A DNA stretch of 56,515 nucleotides, taken from Pseudobacter sp. (lineage in GTDB: Bacteria; Bacteroidota; Bacteroidia; Chitinophagales; Chitinophagaceae). The stretch covers positions 1-56,515 of the forward strand of contig JAFIGX010000002.1 in NCBI GenBank assembly GCA_017849455.1, read 5' to 3'. This document shows positions 7,073 to 18,702 of the stretch, in pieces. Each line of letters opens with the position of its first letter. The first letter of the stretch is position 1. A program made the position numbers and the translations under genes. Below the pieces are notes generated by a model that was given only the letters and a program-made list of their open reading frames with translations, did not search any database and had not been told where the DNA came from.

Positions 7073-8950
7073 ATGCATTATGTATCTGTAGAAGGTCTCG
7101 GTAAATCTTATGGCGTGAAGCCGTTATTTGAGAAGATATCATTTCATATCGAGGAAGGTGATAAGATCGCATTGGTAGCCAGGAATGGCAGTGGTAAATC
7201 CACGCTGTTGAAAATACTATCCGGTAAAGAAACCGCCGATGAAGGCAACGTGTGGATACATAAAGATGTAACGGTAGCCCTGTTCGAACAGGAGCCGGTA
7301 TTCCGGGAAGGACTTTCCATACTCGACAATATTTTCTATCACGACCATCCCATCATCAATGCCATCAAAGATTATGAAGCGGTAAGTGAGGAAGGGGATG
7401 CGGAAAAAGTCAGTGCGGCCATTGTCAAAATGGACGAGCTGGGCGCATGGGATTTCGATGCCAAAGTGAAACAGATCCTCGGCAAACTGAATATCCATCA
7501 TCTTCAACAGGCAGTCGGCACTTTGTCGGGTGGGCAGCGCAAGCGGGTAGCCCTGGCCAAAACCCTCATCGATATCGGGTTCGAGCACAAGCATGTGCTG
7601 TTGATCATGGATGAACCTACCAACCACCTCGATGTGGAAATGGTGGAATGGCTTGAACATTATCTCGACCAGCAACACATCACGCTGTTACTCGTTACCC
7701 ACGACCGCTATTTCCTCGATGCCGTATGTGAGGAGATATGGGAACTCGACCGGAGTGAACTTTTCGTGTACAAAGGCGATTACGGGAACTACCTGGAAAG
7801 GAAAGCTGCCCGTATGGAAAGCGAAGTAGCCAGCATAGACAAAGCCCGCAATACCTACCGTAAGGAACTGGAATGGATGCGCAAGCAGCCCAAGGCCCGC
7901 ACCACCAAATCCAAGAGCAGGCAGGACGCATTTTATGTGGTGGAAGCAAAGGCCAAACAACGGATAGAAGATGCACAGCTTCAATTACAGGTAAAGATGA
8001 ACCGCCTGGGAGGAAAAGTGGTGGAACTGAAAAAAGTGTACAAAAGCTATGGCGACAAAGTGATCCTGAAAGGATTCGATTATACATTCAAGAAAGGAGA
8101 GCGGGCCGGTGTTGTTGGAAGGAATGGCGTAGGTAAGTCTACCTTCATCAATATCCTGCAGGGAGCGGAGGAGGCAGACAGTGGCAAGGTCAATATCGGA
8201 GAAACGGTGATCTTCGGTAACTATTCGCAGCAGGGGCTGGTAGTGAAAGAAGACCAGCGCGTGATCGAATTCGTGAAAGGGATTGCAGAAAGCTTTCCAC
8301 TGGCAGGCGGCGGCTCCCTCAGTGCCGCACAGTTCCTCAACCTGTTCCTTTTTCCGCCTGAACAACAGTACACCTATATTTCGAAATTGAGCGGCGGCGA
8401 GAAAAGAAGGCTGCACTTATTGTCCATCCTGTTCCGCAATCCCAATTTTCTCGTTCTCGATGAGCCTACCAATGATCTCGATCTGCCGACCCTCGGCGTG
8501 CTCGAAAATTTTTTAAGTGAATACCAGGGCTGTCTTCTCATCATATCGCACGACCGTTACTTCATGGACCGCCTGGTAGATCACCTCTTCGTATTCGAAG
8601 GTGATGGAATGATCAGGGATTTCCCCGGCAACTACTCACAATACCGTCTCTGGCAGAAAGAAGAGGAACAGACCGCTGCCCCGGCCACCATGGCTGAGCC
8701 CAGGCAGGAAAAAGCGGCAAAGCCTGCGGAAAAAAGAAAAATGTCTTATAAGGAAAAGCGTGAATTCGAATTGCTGGAAAAGGAAATGGCCGAGCTTGCC
8801 AGGGAGAAGGAATCGATCACGGAAAAGCTCAACAGCGGCAATGCGCTATTCGAAGAACTGCAACAGCTTTCGGTGCGCATCGGGGAGATTGCCACCTTAC
8901 TGGACGACAAAGAAATGCGCTGGCTTGAGCTGAGTGAGATCGAGCAATAG
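7073..8950 (+). CDS. ABC-F family ATP-binding protein (Uup-like)
   Basis: A 625-residue soluble protein with two ABC domains. First Walker A ARNGSGKST at 36-44, signature LSGGQRKR, Walker B LLIMDEPTNHLD. A linker helix region with KQPKARTTKSKSR follows, as in the P-site tRNA-interaction motif. The second domain has GRNGVGKST, LSGGEKRR and LVLDEPTNDLD. A C-terminal coiled coil (about 560-625) matches the Uup type. ABC-F proteins act on the ribosome as translation factors; Uup-like ones have been linked to ribosome rescue/assembly and DNA excision stability. No membrane domain. Monocistronic. Confidence 0.92.
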   Translation: MHYVSVEGLGKSYGVKPLFEKISFHIEEGDKIALVARNGSGKSTLLKILSGKETADEGNVWIHKDVTVALFEQEPVFREGLSILDNIFYHDHPIINAIKDYEAVSEEGDAEKVSAAIVKMDELGAWDFDAKVKQILGKLNIHHLQQAVGTLSGGQRKRVALAKTLIDIGFEHKHVLLIMDEPTNHLDVEMVEWLEHYLDQQHITLLLVTHDRYFLDAVCEEIWELDRSELFVYKGDYGNYLERKAARMESEVASIDKARNTYRKELEWMRKQPKARTTKSKSRQDAFYVVEAKAKQRIEDAQLQLQVKMNRLGGKVVELKKVYKSYGDKVILKGFDYTFKKGERAGVVGRNGVGKSTFINILQGAEEADSGKVNIGETVIFGNYSQQGLVVKEDQRVIEFVKGIAESFPLAGGGSLSAAQFLNLFLFPPEQQYTYISKLSGGEKRRLHLLSILFRNPNFLVLDEPTNDLDLPTLGVLENFLSEYQGCLLIISHDRYFMDRLVDHLFVFEGDGMIRDFPGNYSQYRLWQKEEEQTAAPATMAEPRQEKAAKPAEKRKMSYKEKREFELLEKEMAELAREKESITEKLNSGNALFEELQQLSVRIGEIATLLDDKEMRWLELSEIEQ

Positions 8951-8988
8951 GTATTTTGTCTTGAAGGGTATTTTACCAGGATGACTTG

Positions 8989-9870
8989 TCACAACTTACT
9001 TTGTTTATCAGACAAATAATCTTCTATCTCTTTATATTTTTTCTTTGTCATTTCATTATTTTCTTCCGTTTGCATATATATAGCCCAACCTAATGGCGTA
9101 CCATTGTATGCTTTATCTGTTGCAGTAAGATCAGCCCCGGCTTCCACAAGTAATTTTACTGCTTGCAGTGAACCAGAATACACTGCCTGGTGCAAAGCAC
9201 TGGCATGTGCATGAAAACCGCCAAAGTCTTCCTGCCTTCCATTACCATTTACATCGGCACCGGCCTCCATTAAAAAAGAAATAATATCTGCTTTGCCAAA
9301 AAAAGACGCAACAACCAACGCTACATATAATTCAGAAGCCGTTGCTGTTTTTGCAAGCCCCTTTACATCATCATTACGGTTAAGGCCGACTGCAGTGGCA
9401 AGATTGTAGTCAGCGCCTTTGCCCAAAAGATAGGTTGCAGCTTCAAAATTGTGCTGACCAACAGGGCCTAATACACTTCCCTTTACGTGTGCTCCATTGT
9501 TTATTAAAAGTTCCATCAACGGAATTTGCACACCAGATTCTTTTGGAATTCTGCCTGTAGCAACAAGCCCCAATGTGTAATCAACTATGTATTGATAATT
9601 GTCATTATTACTTTTTTGTAAAGCATGAATGATTAGCTGTGCTATCTCAACAATATTTGCCGGCAGCTTTTCATGCCTGATAGGATTGTCTGCTACAAAC
9701 CAAAGCAGGTAAGGATTTTTGAAATAGCCTTCTTCGTTTGGAGTATTCAAAGGTTTAGTTACTAATGCAGGATTTGCTTCCAACAATCGTTGCAAAGCAT
9801 TAATATCCCCACCGTCAATTGCTTCAACCGCTTCACGAAACAAGCTGTCTAAAATATCAGAGTTTTTCAT
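8989..9870 (-). CDS. Ankyrin-repeat protein, AT-rich
   Basis: Predicted 293 residues, no signal peptide. N-terminal helices (EAVEAIDGGDINALQRLLEANPALV) form a first ankyrin-like repeat. Clear repeats follow later: FEAATYLLGKGADYNLATA, ADIISFLMEAGADVNG and HASALHQAVYSGSLQAVKLLVEAGADLTATD. It mediates protein-protein contacts; the partner is unknown. The base composition is visibly lower in GC than both neighbours and codon choice is A/T-ending, suggesting recent acquisition (inference). It sits alone between the ABC-F gene and a 330-bp AT-rich non-coding gap. Confidence 0.85.
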   Translation of the reverse strand: MKNSDILDSLFREAVEAIDGGDINALQRLLEANPALVTKPLNTPNEEGYFKNPYLLWFVADNPIRHEKLPANIVEIAQLIIHALQKSNNDNYQYIVDYTLGLVATGRIPKESGVQIPLMELLINNGAHVKGSVLGPVGQHNFEAATYLLGKGADYNLATAVGLNRNDDVKGLAKTATASELYVALVVASFFGKADIISFLMEAGADVNGNGRQEDFGGFHAHASALHQAVYSGSLQAVKLLVEAGADLTATDKAYNGTPLGWAIYMQTEENNEMTKKKYKEIEDYLSDKQSKL

Positions 9871-10167
9871 GTTGCTGTCTTAAATTTTATAAATAGATAC
9901 GGAACAACGTGTACAAGAGTGTGACCTAATGAAAGTTAGATAGCAATTCTATTGGTTGTTTCATAAAAAGAAACCTATTCCGATCCTATTTTTTAATTGT
10001 ATCTACAAATGTTCTTTCTTCATTCACAGAGCCCATAAAAATCGCTTACGAGAGAAACGCTCTTACCTTTTGCTGAATAGTTGTGAGAAATCCAAGGTAC
10101 GGAAAATCGAGGGCAATGAGACTGTAAAATATTCCATCAATGGTATCCATATCCTCCCCAACTCCGT
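9871..10167. other. AT-rich non-coding gap
   Basis: About 300 bp between the divergent ankyrin and M28 peptidase genes. A 132-codon open frame crosses it from 9956 but runs out of frame into the peptidase gene and has no domain, so I do not accept it as coding. No RNA structure or repeat was recognised. The low GC continues from the ankyrin gene, so the gap may belong to the same acquired segment. Confidence 0.5.
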
Positions 10168-10175
10168 TATTTTTG
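10168..10175 (+). promoter_or_regulatory. -7 box TATTTTTG of the M28 peptidase gene
   Basis: Exact TAnnTTTG match, 24 nt upstream of the ATG at 10200, giving a predicted 5' leader of roughly 18 nt. Confidence 0.45.
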
Positions 10176-10199
10176 ACCTTATATTAAAATGTAACCATC

Positions 10200-11723
10200 A
10201 TGCGAAAAATTTGTCTGCTGCTGGCTCTCGGGTTCTCGTTGGCTGCAACGGCCCAGAAAGCCGCCAACCCCCAACCCTTTGCCAGTACCATTACACCGGA
10301 AGACCTACAAAAACACCTCTACATCGTAGCCGGAAAAGAAATGGAAGGCCGTGAAACAGCTACGGAAGGCCAACGAAAAGCGGCCAGGTATATCGAAGAC
10401 CATTTCAAGTCGCTCGGATTGATCCCCGGCAACAACGGCAGCTACCAGATGCCCTTTCCTGTTTACCAGGACGAGCAACTGAAAGCTTATGTTGAAGTAA
10501 ATGGAAAAACATTCGAACCGTACAAGGATTTTTTCATCAACCTGGCCAGTTCCTATTCCGCTACTATGATGGGCAGTGAAGTGGTCTTTGTGGGTGATGG
10601 CACTACAGATTCCACGCACGACAGCTACAAGGGGATCGATGCCAAAGGCAAGATCGTACTGGTGATGAACCCCAAAATGCCTTCCGGGGGCCGTGCCCGC
10701 GTCCTGAGCCCAGGTGGCGGCGTACTGGAAAATGCGCAGAAGAACGGTGCTGCGGCTATTCTCTGGGTACAACCAGGTTTTCCCCGCCGCTCTTCAGGTG
10801 GCCGTGGATTCCAATACCTGAACCCATTCAGGAAGTCTATCAGCCCCAATATTTTCGCTATTTCGGAAGATATTGCACAGGCCATCATGGGTAATGATCT
10901 TGCAGCAGCCAAAGAATCGATGAATTCGAAAGGCTGGGCAGACGCAAAGACCTATCAGACCAATGTAGTGCTCTCTTTCAACAAGGCTATTGAAAAGATC
11001 GAAAGCTCCAATGTGATCGGCTACCTGGAAGGCACAGACAAAAAGGATGAATATGTATTCCTCACTGCACACTATGATCACCTCGGCAAAGTAGGCGATT
11101 CCGTGATCTATTATGGAGCAGATGATGATGGCTCCGGCACGGTGAGCATCCTGGAACTGGCCGAAGCATTTGCCAAAGCCAAGGCTGCCGGCAAAGGCCC
11201 GCGCAGGTCGATCGTGTTCATGACTGTGTCGGGTGAAGAAAAAGGATTATGGGGTTCTGCTTATTATGGCGACCATCCGCTGTTCCCGCTTGAAAAAACA
11301 ACGGTAGACCTCAATATCGACATGATCGGCCGCATGGACCCCAAGCGTACAAAAGGCGATTCAACCAATTATGTATATGTGGTAGGGGATGATAAGCTCA
11401 GCTCGGACCTGCGCCCCATCAGCGAAGCGATGAACAAAAAATACACGAAGCTGGAGCTCGATTATAAATACAATGACCCGAATGATAAGGAAAGGATCTA
11501 CTACCGCAGCGACCATTTCAATTTCGCACGCAAAGGAGTGCCCATTATTTTCTATTTCAATGGAACACATAACGACTATCACAGGCCCACCGATACGCCG
11601 GACAAGATCAATTATCAGTTGATGGCGAAAAGAGCCCAACTGGTATTTTATACTGCCTGGGATATGGCCAACAGGAATGAAATGTTGAAAAGGGATATCC
11701 CGCTCGAAATACCCGGAAGATAA
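10200..11723 (+). CDS. M28-family zinc metallopeptidase with PA-domain insert, secreted
   Basis: A 507-residue exported aminopeptidase-like enzyme. Signal peptide 1-18 (SLAATAQ). An N-terminal part with EGRETATEGQRKAARYIEDHFKSLGL typical of bacterial M28 enzymes. A PA-type insert follows at about 100-260. The catalytic domain has zinc-ligand motifs in order: TAHYDHLG, GADDDGSG, SGEEKGLWGS (general base and ligand Glu pair), LNIDMIGR and GTHNDYHRPTD. All ligands are present, so it should be active, cleaving N-terminal residues from peptides in the periplasm or outside. Full length. Convergent with the J-domain gene, 6 bp apart. Confidence 0.92.
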   Translation: MRKICLLLALGFSLAATAQKAANPQPFASTITPEDLQKHLYIVAGKEMEGRETATEGQRKAARYIEDHFKSLGLIPGNNGSYQMPFPVYQDEQLKAYVEVNGKTFEPYKDFFINLASSYSATMMGSEVVFVGDGTTDSTHDSYKGIDAKGKIVLVMNPKMPSGGRARVLSPGGGVLENAQKNGAAAILWVQPGFPRRSSGGRGFQYLNPFRKSISPNIFAISEDIAQAIMGNDLAAAKESMNSKGWADAKTYQTNVVLSFNKAIEKIESSNVIGYLEGTDKKDEYVFLTAHYDHLGKVGDSVIYYGADDDGSGTVSILELAEAFAKAKAAGKGPRRSIVFMTVSGEEKGLWGSAYYGDHPLFPLEKTTVDLNIDMIGRMDPKRTKGDSTNYVYVVGDDKLSSDLRPISEAMNKKYTKLELDYKYNDPNDKERIYYRSDHFNFARKGVPIIFYFNGTHNDYHRPTDTPDKINYQLMAKRAQLVFYTAWDMANRNEMLKRDIPLEIPGR

Positions 11724-11729
11724 TCACAG

Positions 11730-12380
11730 CTATCCTGCCACTGCCACCATCAGCCAGCAGATCAGCACGATAAGGAGAAGCACTACGAGCCATTTATAGC
11801 TGTCCCACTGGGCCCTTAGTTTTTTTTCTTTCATAAAACGCCTGATCGTTGTGATGGTGGCATTGTCATTTCCGGCCAATTCTTCCAGCAATGGCACAAT
11901 GGGCTGGCAATAGCGTAATGGCAATGGTCCGGCTGCCTGCAGAAGGTGATCGACGATCTGCCGGTTGATACCTGGCTCACCGGCCTGCCGGAGAATGCCG
12001 ATACTGCTCTCATCGAGCAATTGCCGGATATGAAAGCTCAAAGCATTATGGTCTACCTGGAAAATATTCGTGATGCGCACATAATTCCGCAGTTGTTCTG
12101 CCGCGGCCAGTATCCCTGCAGGCGTCAGTGGCCGGTAAGTGAATGAGCCGCCGGTGCTTCTGTTATACCAACGTTTATAATTGTACTCTTCCCGTTGTTT
12201 GGGATCCGACAAAATTTCATACGCTTCCCTAACCTCTTTGAACCGGGCTTCGGAGAGATGATCACCGCTGTTCTTATCCGGATGATATTGCAGGGCCAGT
12301 CGCCTGAATGATCTTTTGATCTCCTGCAGAGTGGCCACAGGAGTAACTTCCAGGATGGTATAATAATCTTTCAATGGCAT
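11730..12380 (-). CDS. J-domain (DnaJ-like) membrane-anchored protein
   Basis: Predicted 216 residues. Residues 4-68 form a J domain with the diagnostic HPD in QYHPDKNSG, so it should stimulate an Hsp70 ATPase. There is no Gly/Phe region or zinc finger, so it is a class C J protein. The middle is helical (LRNYVRITNIFQVDHNALSFHIRQLLD) and of unknown fold. A single C-terminal hydrophobic segment (about 196-215) would tail-anchor it with the J domain in the cytosol. Divergent from the deacetylase gene at 12481. Confidence 0.87.
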   Translation of the reverse strand: MPLKDYYTILEVTPVATLQEIKRSFRRLALQYHPDKNSGDHLSEARFKEVREAYEILSDPKQREEYNYKRWYNRSTGGSFTYRPLTPAGILAAAEQLRNYVRITNIFQVDHNALSFHIRQLLDESSIGILRQAGEPGINRQIVDHLLQAAGPLPLRYCQPIVPLLEELAGNDNATITTIRRFMKEKKLRAQWDSYKWLVVLLLIVLICWLMVAVAG

Positions 12381-12480
12381 ATCGAATACTTGACGGGGTA
12401 CGCGAAATTACGCGCTAATGTCACAACAATTGGATACCTTGCGGCGTTTTAGAAAAGAATTGCACCATCATCGATCATCT

Positions 12481-13383
12481 ATGAAAGCTTTACCTCACCT
12501 GTACCGTTCCGGGGGCGAATTGGCCCTCAGCTATTTTTTGATATTCGTATTGTTAGCCAGCGGCATCTTCAGCAGTTGCCAGCAGGCCGATGCAAAAGCA
12601 GCCGTTGTAAATGCTGCTGCTCAAAAAGAAAGCCGTCCCCAACCGGCAGATACTCCTTCCGTTGCTTCCCGTAAGATGGCCGATGCGGCTACCATCCTTG
12701 CACGCAAAGAGGTGCCTGTTTTATGTTATCACCAGGTCCGCGACTGGAGACCTACCGATTCCAAAACAGCCCGGGATTATATCGTGCCGCTGGCTGCATT
12801 CCGCGCACAGATCAAAATGCTGGCCGATAGCGGATATCATACCATTCTGCCCGATCAGCTATACAATTATCTTACCACCGGCGCCGCGCTTCCGTCGAAA
12901 CCCGTCATGCTCACTTTCGATGATACCGATCTCGACCAGTTCACGGAAGCTGCTCCTGAAATGAAGAAATACGGGTTCAAAGGAGTGTTCTTCGTGATGA
13001 CCGTTTCACTCGGCCGCCCACATTATATGAGCAAGGAGCAGGTGAAAGCATTGTCGGATGATGGGCATCTGATCGGCAGTCATACCTGGGACCATCACAA
13101 TGTAAAAAAATACCAGGGGCAGGATTGGGTAATACAGATCGAGAAACCTACCAAACAGATAGAGGCCATCACCGGCAAACCTGTTCACTATTTTGCCTAT
13201 CCTTTCGGATTGTGGAATGAACAGGCCATCCCTGAATTGAAACAGCGTGGGATGAAAGCCGCATTCCAGTTATATGCTGCACGGGATACCAAAGACCCGC
13301 TCTATACCATTCGCCGCATCATCGTGCCAGGCACCTGGGGCCCGGCCGCATTGGACAGCCGCATGCGCAGCAGCTTCAAATAA
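12481..13383 (+). CDS. Polysaccharide deacetylase (NodB) lipoprotein
   Basis: Predicted 300 residues from ATG 12481; a start at 12418 is also open but would put 37 residues before the hydrophobic core. Lipobox-like GIFSSC gives a lipidated Cys at residue 33. NodB motifs of carbohydrate esterase family 4 follow: PVLCYHQVRDW, LTFDDTDLDQF (motif 1, catalytic Asp and metal Asp), GSHTWDHHNVKKY (motif 2, HxxxH metal ligands) and FAYPFGLWNE (motif 3). It removes acetyl groups from a cell-surface or foreign N-acetylated polysaccharide. All metal ligands are kept. Confidence 0.88.
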   Translation: MKALPHLYRSGGELALSYFLIFVLLASGIFSSCQQADAKAAVVNAAAQKESRPQPADTPSVASRKMADAATILARKEVPVLCYHQVRDWRPTDSKTARDYIVPLAAFRAQIKMLADSGYHTILPDQLYNYLTTGAALPSKPVMLTFDDTDLDQFTEAAPEMKKYGFKGVFFVMTVSLGRPHYMSKEQVKALSDDGHLIGSHTWDHHNVKKYQGQDWVIQIEKPTKQIEAITGKPVHYFAYPFGLWNEQAIPELKQRGMKAAFQLYAARDTKDPLYTIRRIIVPGTWGPAALDSRMRSSFK

Positions 13384-13544
13384 GCGGGTTGTGGACCTCT
13401 TTGGATGCAACGAATACCTACCGGAGCTTGTCTACAGAATCTTGCATGCTATACGTGAAATAGTCGTCAAATGGCAGGCGATAATGGCACCAAACTTGCC
13501 ATTTCTCAGCTAATTCATTTATTATCAGACTAAAATATTTAACA

Positions 13545-14264
13545 GTGCAAAGAACCAAGCAACGTTTTTTACTCCTGGGCTCCTTAGTAGTTATGATGGC
13601 TGTAGGGTTGACAAGCTGTCTGAAATCCGGTGATAACAACAATAATACCAAGCAGACTTACATCTTCCTGATGCACCTCGGGCCGCAATTGCCTTCTGTA
13701 GACATGTTCTTCAACAGCACCAAAGTGAGTTCTCAACCCTTTGGTTTCGGCAGTGTTTCGGGTACTTATTCTGCTACCAACCCGGGCACGTATGGCGTGA
13801 CTTTCAAGAAGGGTAATGCCGACAGTGTAATTACGACGATCCCTTCAGCTGTTTATGATTCGCTGAAGCCTTATACCATTATCCTGTACAACGACGACCA
13901 GGGCCATGGTCAGGCTACCCGGATCGCTGACGATTTCAGCAATATATCCAGTTCCAAGTCCAACTACCGTTTCTTCAACATGAGCCCCAATATCGGGAAT
14001 GTTGATTTTTATATCGGGGATACCAAAGTAGAAACGTATCGCTCACCGGGCGACAATGTTTTCGATGATTACTTCAACAACTTCAAGGCAACTGAACCTG
14101 GTTCTTACAAACTGATCGTAAAAGAAGCAGGCACCAATAATATTTTGGCGCAGACTTCCACGGAAGCTTCGCTGGGGCAAGGTTATGTATACACCATCTT
14201 CCTGAAAGGACTGAAGAATGGAATGGGCTCAACGGAGCTGCTGATAGGGATGGTAAAGAATTAA
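13545..14264 (+). CDS. DUF4397 domain lipoprotein (GTG start)
   Basis: Predicted 239 residues. The start is GTG: only this start supplies a complete lipoprotein signal (VVMMAVGLTSC, Cys25), because the next ATG codons fall inside the hydrophobic core. After an Asn-rich spacer comes a DUF4397 beta-sandwich pair, seen as two similar halves (LPSVDMFFNSTKVSSQPFGFG and IGNVDFYIGDTKVETYRSP). Proteins of this type sit in the outer membrane or surface of Bacteroidota; function unknown. Followed by a good intrinsic terminator. Confidence 0.88.
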   Translation: MQRTKQRFLLLGSLVVMMAVGLTSCLKSGDNNNNTKQTYIFLMHLGPQLPSVDMFFNSTKVSSQPFGFGSVSGTYSATNPGTYGVTFKKGNADSVITTIPSAVYDSLKPYTIILYNDDQGHGQATRIADDFSNISSSKSNYRFFNMSPNIGNVDFYIGDTKVETYRSPGDNVFDDYFNNFKATEPGSYKLIVKEAGTNNILAQTSTEASLGQGYVYTIFLKGLKNGMGSTELLIGMVKN

Positions 14265-14291
14265 CAGATCTGAGCACCACATGATCGGAGA

Positions 14292-14319
14292 GGTCCCGAA
14301 CTCGTTTCGGGGCCTTTTT
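14292..14319 (+). terminator. Intrinsic terminator of the DUF4397 gene
   Basis: Hairpin ggtcccgaa-ctcgt-ttcggggcc (one G-T pair) followed by five T residues, 28 bp behind the stop codon. It separates this gene from the convergent mgtC-like gene. Confidence 0.8.
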
Positions 14320-14346
14320 ATTGATAACTGGCGGATAAAAAAAAGC

Positions 14347-14979
14347 TCAGTAATCGAACGATTTGATGGCCTGATCGGCGATCATCAGATTCACGAATTT
14401 TTCCTGGTTGGAACGGGAGCCATGGACCCGCCAGATACAATGGATCTCATCTCCGTGCCGCACCCTTTTTTCTTCTATCCATTTGAGATGGCAGGATGTC
14501 AGCAATTGCTCATATTTTTCAAACAATCCCGGCTCCAGGGTCCCGATGACCGTATACATCCTTTCCTTGTTCACTTTCCCGATCCAATGCTCGATCTTCA
14601 TAAAACCGTTCAGCACCACCAGTATCAGGAAGGAACTGATCACAGCGGCCAGGTAGAATCCGCCGCCCACTGCCATTCCTACTGCTGCGGTGGCCCAGAT
14701 GGTGGCCGCAGTAGTGATACCATTCACCCCCTTCTCACTTTTGAATATCACCCCGGCGCCGATAAAGCCAATGCCTGTTACAATGGTAGAAGCAATACGG
14801 TCGGTAGTACCGGTGGTGAGCAGAAGGGACACCTGCATGAAAAGGCAGGAGCCGAGGCAGATCAGGGTAAGTGTACGGAGCCCGGCCGTTTTATCCCTGT
14901 ATTCCCTTTCAACGCCCAAAAGCCCACCGAGGAGCAAGGCGATCACCAGTTTCATCGTAATAGTTTCCCATAAATGCAT
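14347..14979 (-). CDS. MgtC/SapB family membrane protein
   Basis: Predicted 210 residues from ATG 14979 (a TTG two codons earlier is possible). The N-terminal 130 residues hold four to five membrane helices with the MgtC signature: LLLGGLLGVEREY, GLRTLTLICLGS, TGIGFIGAGVIF and VNGITTAATIWATAAVGMAVG. A cytosolic C-terminal domain of about 80 residues follows. MgtC proteins are tied to growth in low magnesium and to control of F-type ATPase or membrane potential; environmental members are common and their role is less clear. Complete. Confidence 0.9.
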   Translation of the reverse strand: MHLWETITMKLVIALLLGGLLGVEREYRDKTAGLRTLTLICLGSCLFMQVSLLLTTGTTDRIASTIVTGIGFIGAGVIFKSEKGVNGITTAATIWATAAVGMAVGGGFYLAAVISSFLILVVLNGFMKIEHWIGKVNKERMYTVIGTLEPGLFEKYEQLLTSCHLKWIEEKRVRHGDEIHCIWRVHGSRSNQEKFVNLMIADQAIKSFDY

Positions 14980-15298
14980 AAGCAACAGTTATTGATTGTC
15001 GGCTCCTAAGTTACGTTAGCTTCCGTTCTTCCAAACCTTCGTTTTTTCATCATTGCTTGTGTTGCCCGAACACATTGATAGCAACCTCATTAACAATTAA
15101 ATTTTCATTAGGACGGACCCGGCACTATGTTTTTTACATATCTTTGGATCAGCTATTTAAACCGCGATTTTGTAGTCAACTATAAGCGCCTGCCATACGA
15201 TAGTCTCAGCGATTTCTTCTTGCTGTATGATATAAGTGTAACTGTTCATGGGAACTGTGTAAGGAAATTTATCCGATCACTTCTAAATCTTATGGCAC
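14980..15298. other. Non-coding gap upstream of mgtC-like gene
   Basis: About 320 bp, AT-rich in its right half. A 74-codon frame at 15127-15351 has an unusual composition and no family, and it overlaps the better candidate at 15299; I do not call it. It should hold the promoters of the mgtC-like gene and of the small gene at 15299. No repeat or structured RNA recognised. Confidence 0.4.
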
Positions 15299-15502
15299 AT
15301 GAAAAAGACCAGATCCAATCACACCTCCGCTGTGAACTTTGCATCCCGTAAGCCGGTTAAACACGCTACGAAACCGGAATCAGCCGTCAGAAAAAATGTG
15401 CCTGCTCCACCCAGTGAAGAAATGGTGGCCCGGCTTAATGCCATTGCCCGTGAGTATCCTTTTTGTGTGATGTACAAACAAAATAATTCATCCCTATTGT
15501 AG
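15299..15502 (+). CDS. Possible small basic protein
   Basis: Predicted 67 residues, strongly basic in its first half (MKKTRSNHTSAVNFASRKPVKH), Pro/Glu in the middle (APPSEEMVARLNAIARE), ending YPFCVMYKQ. No family recognised. The EEMVARLNAIAREYPF segment looks like a short amphipathic helix, which makes coding plausible. The stop codon lies inside a small hairpin (tccctattgtaggga), and a strong hairpin follows at 15540. Short length and lack of homologue knowledge keep confidence low. Confidence 0.4.
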   Translation: MKKTRSNHTSAVNFASRKPVKHATKPESAVRKNVPAPPSEEMVARLNAIAREYPFCVMYKQNNSSLL

Positions 15503-15539
15503 GGATACCGCCGGCAGCAAAAAAATTGATCGATGTAAT

Positions 15540-15570
15540 GAACACCATCCGTCTACAGCGGATGGTGTTC
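15540..15570 (+). terminator. Strong 12-bp hairpin behind the small gene
   Basis: Perfect stem gaacaccatccg / cggatggtgttc with a 7-nt loop (tctacag). There is no T tract directly behind it on either strand, so termination is uncertain; it may be a 3' stabiliser or processing signal. Confidence 0.5.
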
Positions 15571-15585
15571 TGTGTAAAAAAGTAA

Positions 15586-15605
15586 AGCCCTGATCTCTCA
15601 GGGCT
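15586..15605 (-). terminator. Intrinsic terminator of gcvP
   Basis: Stem agccctga / tcagggct with a 4-nt loop. Read on the minus strand it is followed by TTACTTTTTT, a good terminator for gcvP. On the plus strand only short T runs follow. Confidence 0.7.
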
Positions 15606-15660
15606 TTCGCATTGAAAGTATGGCGTGGCTTTTCGGATGTCGATGTTGATCAACCGCAGA

Positions 15661-18552
<2,892 letters not shown>

Positions 18553-18627
18553 ATATAATGTACTATTTTCTAATTTTTGAATGGGTCGACGCGCTCGATA
18601 GGTAAGTGGCAGGCCCTGAAAGACCCG

Positions 18628-18635
18628 CAAAGTTA
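18628..18635 (-). promoter_or_regulatory. -7 box TAACTTTG of gcvP
   Basis: Exact TAnnTTTG match on the minus strand, 75 nt upstream of the gcvP ATG, giving a leader of about 65-70 nt. The leader is too short for a tandem glycine riboswitch and I see no such structure. Confidence 0.5.
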
Positions 18636-18702
18636 GGGTGAAACCTTCACACTAACAGGCGTTTGTTGCAGTGGTGGATTGTATGGGGAAAACGATTGGT
18701 CC

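Noticed and set aside
9956..10354. 132-codon open frame in the AT-rich gap
   Set aside because: It overlaps the M28 gene start in another frame, has a compositional look of non-coding DNA and no recognisable domain.
14281..14973. Long open frame antisense to the mgtC-like gene
   Set aside because: It mirrors a clear MgtC gene on the other strand and starts inside the terminator of the DUF4397 gene; no domain.
15127..15351. 74-codon open frame
   Set aside because: Composition and overlap with the better small-gene candidate at 15299; no signal peptide or domain.
18553..18702. Glycine riboswitch upstream of gcvP
   Set aside because: The predicted leader is only about 65-70 nt and no tandem aptamer-like helices are visible.
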